Of a stretch of DNA of 8,606 nucleotides, positions 1-6,131 are shown in pieces (position 1 is the stretch's first letter; every line of letters starts with the position of its first letter). Under the pieces are notes generated by a model. The model did not search any database. It was not told where the DNA came from and saw only the letters and a list, made by a program, of their open reading frames with translations. Position numbers and translations under genes: made by a program. This DNA comes from an uncultured Caulobacteraceae bacterium (GTDB taxonomy: Bacteria; Pseudomonadota; Alphaproteobacteria; Caulobacterales; Caulobacteraceae), in assembly GCA_937910255.1 (NCBI GenBank), contig CALEOQ010000172.1, positions 1 through 8,606 on the forward strand, given 5' to 3'.

Positions 1-2
1 CA

Positions 3-773
3 CCGGAGGTTGCGGAGGCCGCGGCCGGCGCCGGGTGGGCGCCTGCCAGTGCCGGCCCGCCCCTGGTGGCCTTCGAGCAGGACGCCGCCAGGGGCGCGGG
101 CCTTGAGGTCGGCGACACCATCACCCTTCAGGTCCTGGGCCGCGAGATCGACGCCCGCATCGCGGTGCTGCGCGAGGTGGACTGGGGCGGCTTCGGCGCC
201 AACTTCGCCGTCATCCTGAACTCAGGCGCCATCAAGGGCGCCCGGCCTCGCCACGTGGCCATCGCCATGGCCAGTCGCGCCGAAGAGGCCGCGGTCACGC
301 AAGCGCTCGCCGCCGACTTCGCGGGCGTCAATGTCATCAGCGTCCGCGACCAGCTGGAACAGGCCGCCACCCTGTTCGACCGCCTGGCGCTGGCCATCCG
401 TGGCGCTGCGGCGGTGGCCGGCGCGGCCGGCGTCCTGGTGCTGATCGACGCCATCGCCGCCGGCGCCCGCTTCCGCGCCCGGGAGGCGGCCACGCTGAAG
501 GGGCTGGGCGGCACCCGCGGCCAGATCGTGACCGCCTATCTGGTGGAGTACGGCCTGGTCGGCCTGATCGCAGGCCTGGCCGGCGCGGCCCTGGGCGCCG
601 CCGGCGCCTGGCCCGTGGTCACCCAGGTGTTCAACGCCACCTGGAGCGTCGACTGGCCGGTGATCGTGGGGATTCTCGGCGGTACGACGGCCCTGGGCGT
701 GGTTGGCGGCGCGCTTGCCGCGTTCGCGGCCCTGTCCAGGCGGCCGGCGGCCGTGCTGCGCGAGGCGGGCTAG
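3..773 (+). CDS. ABC transporter permease, FtsX family (C-terminal fragment)
   Basis: This is the last 256 residues of a membrane permease; the reading frame is open to the left edge, so the true start is missing. GTG at 66 is only an internal codon. A soluble extracytoplasmic part is visible first, with GPPLVAFEQDAARGAGL at about residues 18-34 and REVDWGGFGANFAV at about 57-70; such segments are typical of large YbbP/LolE-type permeases. Three hydrophobic segments follow, at about 127-154, 175-206 and 218-244. The loop after the first one, REAATLKGLGGTRGQI, matches the FtsX cytoplasmic coupling region. Full-length family members have about 800 residues, so most of the gene lies outside. The protein would form the inner-membrane part of an ABC system, usually with an ATPase encoded next door. 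The substrate cannot be told from this fragment. The stop is TAG at 771-773, inside an inverted repeat. Confidence 0.85.
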   Translation, partial: PEVAEAAAGAGWAPASAGPPLVAFEQDAARGAGLEVGDTITLQVLGREIDARIAVLREVDWGGFGANFAVILNSGAIKGARPRHVAIAMASRAEEAAVTQALAADFAGVNVISVRDQLEQAATLFDRLALAIRGAAAVAGAAGVLVLIDAIAAGARFRAREAATLKGLGGTRGQIVTAYLVEYGLVGLIAGLAGAALGAAGAWPVVTQVFNATWSVDWPVIVGILGGTTALGVVGGALAAFAALSRRPAAVLREAG

Positions 774-795
774 AGCGCTCCAGCCCGCCTCGCGC
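758..795. terminator. Perfect 14-bp inverted repeat between convergent genes
   Basis: The left arm (758-771, GCGCGAGGCGGGCT) and right arm (782-795) are exact reverse complements around a 10-base loop, which itself contains the palindrome GAGCGCTC (773-780). The left arm includes the last permease codons and the first base of its TAG stop; the right arm lies just past the end of the convergent VOC gene. The position suits a terminator shared by both strands. Neither side has a T-run, so intrinsic termination is not assured. The stem may instead protect 3' ends or work with Rho. Confidence 0.45.
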
Positions 796-802
796 CGAGG
801 AC

Positions 803-1192
803 TTACGGCCGGTGCAGGGCGCAGAGCTTGTTGCCGTCGGGATCGCGCACATAGGACAGGTGCAGGGCGCCCATGCCGCCCTCGCGCAGGCCCGGCGGGT
901 CCTCGATGGAGACGCCGCCGTTCGCCACGGCCACGTCGTGGAAGGTCTTCACCTGTTCAGGGCTGTCGCACTTGAAGCCGATCGTGCCGCCATTGCCGAA
1001 ACTGGCCTTCTCGCCATTGATCGGCTCGCTGACGCAGAAGACCGAACCGTTGTGGATGTAGAACAGCCGCTTGTGCCCGGTGGGCGCGGCGTTCTCCATG
1101 GGCTGCCCGGCCCCCAGAGTCGCCAGCACGGCGTCATAGAAGGCCTTGGACCGCGCAATATCGTTGGTCCCGACCATGATGTGATTGAACAC
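803..1192 (-). CDS. VOC family protein (glyoxalase / bleomycin-resistance fold)
   Basis: This small cytoplasmic protein has 129 residues, the usual length for a single-domain VOC protein made of two beta-alpha-beta-beta-beta modules. The N-terminal module begins FNHIMVGTNDIARSKAFYDAVL, with His4 in the usual metal-ligand position. The second module runs from about residue 68 (GTIGFKCDSPEQV) to SYVRDPDGNKLCAL at 113-126, the signature C-terminal strand. The residue where many metal-dependent members carry glutamate is near Cys124 here, so metal dependence and glyoxalase activity are uncertain; the substrate is unknown. The start is GTG at 1192: the second-residue FNHI pattern is conserved in the family, and GGGGA lies 6 bases upstream. 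An internal ATG (Met6) would remove His4. The Shine-Dalgarno sequence lies in one arm of an inverted repeat, suggesting control of translation. The gene converges with the permease and is downstream of the exported repeat protein's end on the same strand. Confidence 0.88.
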   Translation of the reverse strand: MFNHIMVGTNDIARSKAFYDAVLATLGAGQPMENAAPTGHKRLFYIHNGSVFCVSEPINGEKASFGNGGTIGFKCDSPEQVKTFHDVAVANGGVSIEDPPGLREGGMGALHLSYVRDPDGNKLCALHRP

Positions 1193-1198
1193 GTGTTT

Positions 1199-1234
1199 CC
1201 CCTAACCTCTACCGTTGTCCGGCAAGGTTAGGGG
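1199..1234 (-). promoter_or_regulatory. Inverted repeat covering the VOC gene ribosome binding site
   Basis: CCCCTAACCT (1199-1208) and AGGTTAGGGG (1225-1234) are perfect 10-bp inverted arms around 16 bases. Read on the minus strand, the second arm of the hairpin contains the GGGGA Shine-Dalgarno sequence just before the GTG start at 1192. The structure could hide the ribosome binding site, or the DNA palindrome could be an operator. A further TTAGGG copy lies at 1236-1241, so the hexamer occurs three times in about 42 bases. Confidence 0.45.
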
Positions 1235-1255
1235 CTTAGGGTCGGTTACGTCTAC

Positions 1256-1272
1256 GGGGCTCAGCGAGCCCC
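1256..1272 (-). terminator. Terminator-like hairpin after the exported repeat protein gene
   Basis: GGGGCTC (1256-1262) and GAGCCCC (1266-1272) form a perfect 7-bp stem with a 3-base loop. On the minus strand it begins 7 bases after the TAA stop of the gene ending at 1280. No U-tract follows, so it may be Rho-assisted or only a weak intrinsic terminator. Confidence 0.4.
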
Positions 1273-1279
1273 CTGCGGT

Positions 1280-2167
1280 TTAGCGCCGGACGCGGGCGGT
1301 GGTCTCCAGCTGGCCAATCCGCCGGTCCAGATAGGCGCGTTCCTCGGCCGTCGGGCTTACCCGCTCATAGGCCGTGGCGAGGCGGTTCAGGTCCTCATGC
1401 TCGACGCGGAGCTGGGCCTGGGCGCTGGCCGACAATCCGGAATAGGGCAGGGCGCGAAGGACGTTGTCGAGGCGGGCGCGCGGCGTCTGAACGGTCCCAT
1501 CGCCATAGCCGACATCGCCGACGCGGGCGTCCAACTGGTCAAGGCGGGCGTCCAGGTCGGCCTTCTCGTTGGTGGTGAGCTGGCCGTCACGCAGATAGCC
1601 CTGCTCGATCTGCACCAGCTGGGCGTAGTCATACTTCAGGCGGGTCCCCTCGGTGCGGGGCAGGCGTCGCGCGGCGACGGCGGCGTCCACCCGGCGGTCG
1701 AAGGCCACGCGGCCGTCCGCCACCATGGCCGTATTGTATCCGCCATCCGAGTACTGACCATCGGCCAGGGCCTGGGTGAGGGCGCCATAGCGGTTGGTGA
1801 GCTCGGCGCGCTCCTGGTCGGTGAACCGCCGGTCGGCGCCGTAGCGGGTCTCGAGCTCGACCAGGGCGGCGTAGTCACGCTTCAGACGCAGGCCCGTGGC
1901 CTGATCCAGGGCGCGAGAGCGGATGTCGGCGTCCACACGGCTGTTGAACTGGCTCTGCTGCGTCAGGAGCGGGGTTTGCCCCATAGCCCATTGTGATTCC
2001 ACCGAGGTGGTGACGCCGATGCGGTCTCCGAACAGGGCCCCCAGGATGGCGCCGATGCGCTCCTGCTGCTGGGTCGAGCCCTGGGTGCTGCTTTGCGCCA
2101 GCGCGGCGGGGGCCACCGTCAGGGACAGGGCGAGGGTGGCGGCGGACAGGGTCCGGATCGAGGGCAT
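1280..2167 (-). CDS. Exported protein with three degenerate helical repeats, function unknown
   Basis: The protein has 295 residues from the chosen start. Residues 1-24 form a Sec signal peptide (basic Arg5, hydrophobic TLALSLTVAPAALA, cleavage expected after Ala24 before Gln25), so it is periplasmic or surface-located. The mature part contains three related units at about 77-136, 159-218 and 232-290. Each has the pattern R-hydrophobic-D near its start, a helix with L-K/R-x-D/E-Y-x-x-L, then a turn and x-E-x-x-x-L-x-x-R/D-hydrophobic-x-x-L. Units 1 and 2 align well (LRLKRDYAALVELETRY versus TRLKYDYAQLVQIEQGY); unit 3 is more diverged. Similar helical repeats occur in exported hypothetical proteins of sphingomonads and Caulobacterales, from memory of the family. 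The in-frame start at 2215 is longer but places 16 residues before the signal peptide; ATG at 2167 has AGGAG five bases upstream. No enzymatic motif is visible; a structural or binding role is possible but not shown. Confidence 0.8.
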   Translation of the reverse strand: MPSIRTLSAATLALSLTVAPAALAQSSTQGSTQQQERIGAILGALFGDRIGVTTSVESQWAMGQTPLLTQQSQFNSRVDADIRSRALDQATGLRLKRDYAALVELETRYGADRRFTDQERAELTNRYGALTQALADGQYSDGGYNTAMVADGRVAFDRRVDAAVAARRLPRTEGTRLKYDYAQLVQIEQGYLRDGQLTTNEKADLDARLDQLDARVGDVGYGDGTVQTPRARLDNVLRALPYSGLSASAQAQLRVEHEDLNRLATAYERVSPTAEERAYLDRRIGQLETTARVRR

Positions 2168-2172
2168 GGGCG

Positions 2173-2177
2173 CTCCT
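2173..2177 (-). promoter_or_regulatory. Ribosome binding site fixing the start at 2167
   Basis: AGGAG on the minus strand lies five bases before ATG at 2165-2167. It supports the start that puts the signal peptide at the true N terminus, rather than the longer frame starting at 2215. Confidence 0.7.
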
Positions 2178-2333
2178 GGTAAAGGCTCAGCTTGTAGAAC
2201 GGCTGCGCCGGCCATGGGTTGCCTGGGGCGGCTTCGAGCTCAGGGAAGCGGCACGCTCAATGGCGTGCTCTGCGGCAAAAGCCTTGTTGGTTGTCTGGCG
2301 TCGAGGAAACTTTGCTGAGCCGAGGCCCAAGCT
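2178..2333. other. Intergenic region upstream of the exported repeat protein
   Basis: About 155 bases separate the acetyltransferase stop from the next gene's ribosome binding site, both on the minus strand. A promoter for the exported protein probably lies here, but I could not pick convincing -35 and -10 boxes. A 6-bp inverted repeat, GCACGC (2251-2256) and GCGTGC (2263-2268), is present. No clear terminator follows the acetyltransferase gene. Confidence 0.3.
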
Positions 2334-3038
2334 TCAAGTGACGTGAAAGTCGACCCCGACTAGCTGTCCGCCCAGGCGCTGGGCGACCCGCTGGGACGCT
2401 AGATTGTCCCATGAGGTGCTGTAGAAGGGCGTCGCGCCACAGGCGCGCACCGCTTGCGCCCAGCCAGCGACTGCCGCCAGGGCATAGCCTCGTCGCCGGA
2501 AGTCCGGATGGGTCTCCACCCCGGCGCAATGGACTGTGGGCGAGATGCGGACGCTGGCGCAGATGGCGGCTGCGGCGCCCTCGGCGATCACGGCCACGAA
2601 GGGCCGCCGATGGGCGACGTCTTCAAGCCAGTCATCGAACCGCCCCGCAAGCCGTTCGCAGGCGTCTTCATCGATATTGACGACGTCCAGATCCGGAGTC
2701 GGCGCGGGCGGCAGCACATAGGCCGGCCCCGCCCATACCTTCTCGATTGGCGCGTGCTCGGACAAGGCCGCCAGGTATCGATCATGCTCGGCCGGAAGCC
2801 GCGTGAAGGCCTGGTCGGGCGGCTCCCTGAGGGACAGGCCTTGAAGCCTCTGCAGGAGATCAGCCGGAAGGTCCGCGCGGCCCCGCAGGATCGGCCCCGC
2901 GGCGGTTCGCATCAGGTGAAACCGGGGCGCTGGCCGGCTGTCCCATTCGTTGGTGTCGAGGAGGCCGCCGTCCCCATCGGTGCGATAGAGGGCGCCGACA
3001 CGAGCCTCTAGAAGATCAGGTCGAAGTTCCTCGCTCAC
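2334..3038 (-). CDS. GNAT family N-acetyltransferase
   Basis: The likely role is acetyl-CoA-dependent acetylation of an amine on an unidentified substrate, in the cytoplasm. From the chosen start the protein has 234 residues. The C-terminal half carries the GNAT core: strand VAVIAEGAAAAICASVRI (148-165), then motif A, GVETHPDFRRRGYALAAVAGW (173-193), whose RRRGYA is the pyrophosphate-binding loop for acetyl-CoA. The strand and helix FYSTSWDNLASQRVAQRLG (205-223) follow as motif B. The first ~110 residues form a separate acidic region I do not recognise, presumably for substrate recognition. GTG at 3038 is preferred because GAGGGGA lies six bases upstream. A longer GTG start at 3053 overlaps the reductase stop by four bases (GTGA) but has no good Shine-Dalgarno sequence. 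Either way the gene directly follows the aldo/keto reductase in one operon. Confidence 0.85.
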   Translation of the reverse strand: MSEELRPDLLEARVGALYRTDGDGGLLDTNEWDSRPAPRFHLMRTAAGPILRGRADLPADLLQRLQGLSLREPPDQAFTRLPAEHDRYLAALSEHAPIEKVWAGPAYVLPPAPTPDLDVVNIDEDACERLAGRFDDWLEDVAHRRPFVAVIAEGAAAAICASVRISPTVHCAGVETHPDFRRRGYALAAVAGWAQAVRACGATPFYSTSWDNLASQRVAQRLGGQLVGVDFHVT

Positions 3039-3044
3039 CTCACG

Positions 3045-3051
3045 TCCCCTC
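3045..3051 (-). promoter_or_regulatory. Ribosome binding site choosing the GNAT start
   Basis: GAGGGGA on the minus strand lies six bases before GTG at 3036-3038 and overlaps the reductase stop codon. It favours the 3038 start over GTG at 3053 and suggests that translation of the two genes is coupled. Confidence 0.55.
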
Positions 3052-4066
3052 ACCCCATCGGATACAAAATCTCCTTCGACACCTTGTCGATGGCCTTCAT
3101 CACCTCGTCGCTCAGCGTCAGGTCCATGGCGGCGAGGATGTCGGGGAGCTGGTCTTCGTGGGTGGCGCCGACGATGGTGGAGGCGACGAAGTCGTGCTGC
3201 TTGCTCCAGGCCGTGGCCAGCGTCACCAGCGACATGCCGGCCTCGGCCGCGATGGCGGCGAAGCGGTCGGTGGCGGCCATCGTCTTGTCGTTGACGAAGC
3301 GCTGGGCCATGGCGCCCTGGCGGCCGCCCAGCTGCAGATAGTTGGAGAAGCGCGCGCCCTGCGGCCTCGCGCCGTCCTTGTACTTGCCCGACAGCACGCC
3401 GCCGCCCAGCGGTGAATAGGGGATCAGGCTGACGCCCTCCTGCCGGCAGGCCTGGGCCAGCTCGTCCTCGAACCGGCGGTTGTTCAGGCTGAAATTGTTC
3501 TGGATAGTCTCATAGCGCACCGTGCCCTCGCGCTCGGCGACCGCCACCGACTTGGTCAGGCCCCAGCTGGTTTCGTTGGAGCAGCCGATGACGCGCACCT
3601 TGCCGGCCTGCACCAGGTCGTCGAGGGTGCGGAGCGTCTCCTCATAGCCGACGCCGTGGTCGGGCCAATGGGTCTGGTAGAGGTCCACATAGTCCACATC
3701 CATGCGCATCAGGCTGCCCTCGATGGCGCGGGTGATGTTGTGGCGGTCGAGCGCGGTCATGCCGGCCCGCATGGAGCCCTTGATCCAGCCATGGCTCGGC
3801 CCGCAGACCTTGGTGGCGACGATGACGGCGTCGCGGTCCTTGGTCTTCAGCCAGCGGCCGAAGATCTCCTCGGTGCGGCCGGCCCATTCTGGGCTGGGGG
3901 GCACGGGATAGTTCTCGGCCGTGTCATAGAAGTTGATCCCCGCCTCGAAGGACTTGTCGAGGATGCGGTGGGCCATGGCCTCGTCGGCCTGGCCGCCGAA
4001 GGTCATGGTGCCCATGCAGATGTCGGAGACCACGATGGCGCTGCGGCCCAGTCGCTTGTTGCCCAT
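3050..4066 (-). CDS. Aldo/keto reductase (Tas/YgdS-like)
   Basis: This is an NAD(P)H-dependent carbonyl reductase of the AKR superfamily, 338 residues, close to the length of E. coli Tas. The (beta/alpha)8 barrel begins GRSAIVVSDICMGTMTFGG (8-25). The catalytic tetrad is complete: Asp48 and Tyr53 in NFYDTAENYP, Lys86 in VATKVCG, and His133 in YQTHWPD. Later cofactor and barrel elements include VIGCSNETSWG near 158-168, QNNFSLNNRRFEDELAQAC, IPYSPLGGGVLSGKY and STIVGATHEDQLPDIL near the end, where the last supplies the dinucleotide-binding loop. Tas-type members prefer longer loops after the Tyr, as seen here (VPPSPEWAGRTEEIFGRWL). Substrate is unknown. ATG at 4066 has GGGGA nine bases upstream. 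The gene is first of a two-gene operon with the GNAT gene and is divergent from the serine hydrolase. Confidence 0.93.
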   Translation of the reverse strand: MGNKRLGRSAIVVSDICMGTMTFGGQADEAMAHRILDKSFEAGINFYDTAENYPVPPSPEWAGRTEEIFGRWLKTKDRDAVIVATKVCGPSHGWIKGSMRAGMTALDRHNITRAIEGSLMRMDVDYVDLYQTHWPDHGVGYEETLRTLDDLVQAGKVRVIGCSNETSWGLTKSVAVAEREGTVRYETIQNNFSLNNRRFEDELAQACRQEGVSLIPYSPLGGGVLSGKYKDGARPQGARFSNYLQLGGRQGAMAQRFVNDKTMAATDRFAAIAAEAGMSLVTLATAWSKQHDFVASTIVGATHEDQLPDILAAMDLTLSDEVMKAIDKVSKEILYPMG

Positions 4067-4238
4067 GATGGTTCTTCCCCATTGGTCGGATCGGATTTCG
4101 GATTGGCGACTGGGATAGCATCGCTTTGCGACCTCCCGCCACCGCCGGAATGGCTGCCGCTACGTCATGCGCGCAGGCCCCTGGCGGTGGCCGCACAATG
4201 GGCTAGCTTGGCCGCAAAACAACATCGGGAAACGTTCC
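4067..4238. promoter_or_regulatory. Divergent control region between reductase and serine hydrolase genes
   Basis: These 172 bases must hold promoters for both directions. TCGGAT occurs three times at 4086-4091, 4091-4096 and 4098-4103, close to the reductase side. TGGCCGCA occurs twice, at 4188-4195 and 4209-4216, exactly 21 bases apart, which puts both copies on the same DNA face close to the hydrolase start. I could not pick trustworthy -35/-10 pairs. GGGA at 4227-4230 serves as ribosome binding site for the gene starting at 4239. Confidence 0.4.
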
Positions 4239-5420
4239 ATGAGTCGTCTTTTCGCGCTCGCCACCGCTGTGGCCGCCGTCGGCCTCGCCGCAACGCCGGC
4301 CCTGGCCCCGGCATACGCCCAGGTTCCGCTGGACCCGGCCACGCCCAACTTCCTCACCTGGTCGCCGGAGCTGCAGAGCCGCGGCTACCGGACCATCGAG
4401 GAGATCTACCAGGTCAACACCATTGAACGCGGCGAGGCCGTCCGGCCGCTGGTCATGGCCGATCGCCAGATCGATCCCACCTTCGAACACGGGGGCAAGA
4501 GCTGGACGGTGGCCTCCTATATGGAGGCCTTCAACGTCTCCGGCGTCCTGGTGCTGAAGGACGGCGACATCCTATTGGAGCGCTACGGAATGGGCCGACA
4601 GCCCGCCGACCGCTGGACGTCATTCTCGGTGGCCAAGTCGGTGACCTCGACCCTGGTGGGCGCCGCCATCCAGGACGGCAAGATCGCCGGCCTGAACGCG
4701 CCCGTCACCGACTACATCCCCGACCTGGCGGGCTCGGCCTATGACGGGGTCACGGTGCGCCAGCTGCTGATGATGAGCTCGGGCGTGCAGTGGAACGAGG
4801 ACTATACCGATCCCAAGTCCGACGTGGCCAATGCCGGCGTGGCCCCGGGCGAACCCGGCATGAACGCCATGGTCAGCTATATGCGCCGCCTGCCGCGGGC
4901 CAATCCTCCGGGCGCGGTGTTCAACTACAATACCGGCGAAACCGACCTGGTGGGCCTGCTGGTGTCCAACGCCACGGGCCAGAGCCTGTCGGACTACGCC
5001 TCGGCGAAGATCTGGAAGCCCTATGGCATGGAGCGGGACGCCATCTGGATGGTCGATCCCACTGGCCAGGAGCGGGGCGGCTGCTGCATCTCCATGATGC
5101 TCCGCGACTATGGGCGGGTGGGTCAGTTCCTGCTGGAAGGCGGCATGGCCGACGGCCAGGCCGTCCTGCCCGAGGGCTGGGTGGCCGAGGCCACCAGCGC
5201 CCAGATCGACAATGGGGCGGCCGGCTACGGCTATTTCTGGTGGATCAACGAAAGCGGCGCCTACCAGGCCTCGGGCATCTTCGGCCAGTCGATCACCACC
5301 TATCGCGACGATGGCCTGGTCATCGTGATCAACTCCGCCTGGCCCAGGGCCACGGGTCAGGACCTGTCGGCGGCCCGCTCGGCCTTCCTCGACGCGGTCC
5401 ACGCCGCGGCGACGCAATAG
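4239..5420 (+). CDS. Exported serine hydrolase, class C beta-lactamase / 6-aminohexanoate-dimer hydrolase type
   Basis: This 393-residue protein is predicted to be a periplasmic serine hydrolase. Residues 1-27 are a signal peptide ending AYA before Gln28. After about 60 residues of pre-domain, the fold starts at FNVSGVLVLKDGDILLERYG (98-117). The nucleophile motif SxxK is SVAK at 130-133, inside WTSFSVAKSVTSTLVG. HxxL-like helix text VRQLLMMSSGVQW (173-185) follows. The second catalytic element reads Tyr230-Asn-Thr rather than the beta-lactamase Y-x-N, within FNYNTGETDLVG. The third element is GIFGQSI (346-352) instead of KTG, as in the nylon-oligomer hydrolase and esterase branch. This points to an esterase, amidase or peptidase rather than antibiotic resistance; substrate is unknown. 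ATG at 4239 is chosen because the signal peptide starts there and GGGA lies eight bases upstream; the in-frame ATG at 4167 would bury it. The end faces the TetR gene with three bases between stops. Confidence 0.9.
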   Translation: MSRLFALATAVAAVGLAATPALAPAYAQVPLDPATPNFLTWSPELQSRGYRTIEEIYQVNTIERGEAVRPLVMADRQIDPTFEHGGKSWTVASYMEAFNVSGVLVLKDGDILLERYGMGRQPADRWTSFSVAKSVTSTLVGAAIQDGKIAGLNAPVTDYIPDLAGSAYDGVTVRQLLMMSSGVQWNEDYTDPKSDVANAGVAPGEPGMNAMVSYMRRLPRANPPGAVFNYNTGETDLVGLLVSNATGQSLSDYASAKIWKPYGMERDAIWMVDPTGQERGGCCISMMLRDYGRVGQFLLEGGMADGQAVLPEGWVAEATSAQIDNGAAGYGYFWWINESGAYQASGIFGQSITTYRDDGLVIVINSAWPRATGQDLSAARSAFLDAVHAAATQ

Positions 5421-5423
5421 GCG

Positions 5424-6038
5424 TTATCGGGGGCTTAAGGGCGCGTCGGAGCCGGCGATCAGGCTGGCGACGGCGCGCTCCAGGGTCTCCACCGTGCGTT
5501 TGGCTGACAGGCCCTGGTCGCGGCGCAGCCGGACCCAGGCCTCGAAGCTCAGCAGCATGTCGAGGGCTTCGAAGCGGGCCTTGTCGCGGGCGGCCTCGGC
5601 CGGCATTTCCCGCCGCAGGATCTCGCGGGCGAGGGCGGCGAACCGGGCGTGGTCGGCCTCCAGCACATTCGACCGGAGGCGGTGCACGTCGGCGGCCCGG
5701 CGAAAGGGCGCGATGCGCTCATAGACGCTGGCCCGACGCTGGACCAACTCCAAGACCCGGCCCTGCCAATCCTTGGCTTTGAAGGGCTGGGCGATGATCC
5801 CGCGCAACTCGGCCTCGATCACCGCGGACATCTCGCGATAGAGGCTGTCCATGTCGTTGAAGTGCCGGAAGACGGTGCGCAAGCCCACCTTGGCCCGGTC
5901 GGCCACCAGTTCGGCGGCCGGCGAGGTCTCGCCCGCATGCACCAGCTCCAGCATGGCCTGGACGATGCGGGCGCGGCTGTCCTGCGAGCGGCGACGCCGG
6001 CCATCGGCGTCAGGGGCGGCCGGCGCAGGGGTCGACAT
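5424..6038 (-). CDS. TetR/AcrR family transcriptional regulator
   Basis: This is a DNA-binding repressor, 204 residues from the chosen start, the standard TetR size. A basic stretch RRRRSQDSRARI (14-25) leads into the TetR N-terminal domain. The helix-turn-helix is at about 41-60 (AELVADRAKVGLRTVFRHF), followed by the typical NDMDSLYREMS. The rest is the helical ligand-binding and dimer domain, which is poorly conserved and gives no ligand. ATG at 6038 has AAGG five bases upstream. A GTG at 6068 in the same frame adds ten residues but lacks a Shine-Dalgarno sequence, and I consider it less likely. The gene follows the GST-like gene on the same strand after about 90 bases, so it may be read from that promoter and from its own. 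The closest obvious target is the palindrome between the GST and FGE genes. Confidence 0.9.
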   Translation of the reverse strand: MSTPAPAAPDADGRRRRSQDSRARIVQAMLELVHAGETSPAAELVADRAKVGLRTVFRHFNDMDSLYREMSAVIEAELRGIIAQPFKAKDWQGRVLELVQRRASVYERIAPFRRAADVHRLRSNVLEADHARFAALAREILRREMPAEAARDKARFEALDMLLSFEAWVRLRRDQGLSAKRTVETLERAVASLIAGSDAPLSPR

Positions 6039-6131
6039 CTCGACCTTGATGGCGCGGGGCGCGTTCACGCGTGGAGGCTCTGCCCAGTCATAGGAGGCTG
6101 ATTAGAACGCGGCGGGGGCCGGCGCCAGAGG
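6039..6131 (-). promoter_or_regulatory. Short gap between GST-like and TetR genes
   Basis: This stretch may carry a separate TetR promoter. It contains an imperfect inverted pair, AGTCA (6086-6090) and TGATT (6099-6103), and a repeated GGAGGCT (6073-6079 and 6094-6100). The locally lower GC around 6085-6107 is the best place for a promoter, but no boxes are convincing. No terminator-like hairpin with a T-run follows the GST-like gene, so read-through is plausible. Confidence 0.25.

Noticed and set aside
1..65. Possible adapter or chimeric sequence at the left edge as well.
   Set aside because: No adapter motif is recognisable, and the frame reads plausibly into the permease domain (WAP...GPPLVAF) from base 3.
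1199..1241. Repeated TTAGGG/CCCTAA hexamers resembling vertebrate telomere repeats.
   Set aside because: There are only three scattered copies in both orientations inside a bacterial intergenic region; this is coincidence or operator half-sites.
3036..4066. AKR-GNAT pair as a novel modification pathway.
   Set aside because: Translational coupling is clear, but both are broad families with unknown substrates and nothing else in the window links them to one pathway.
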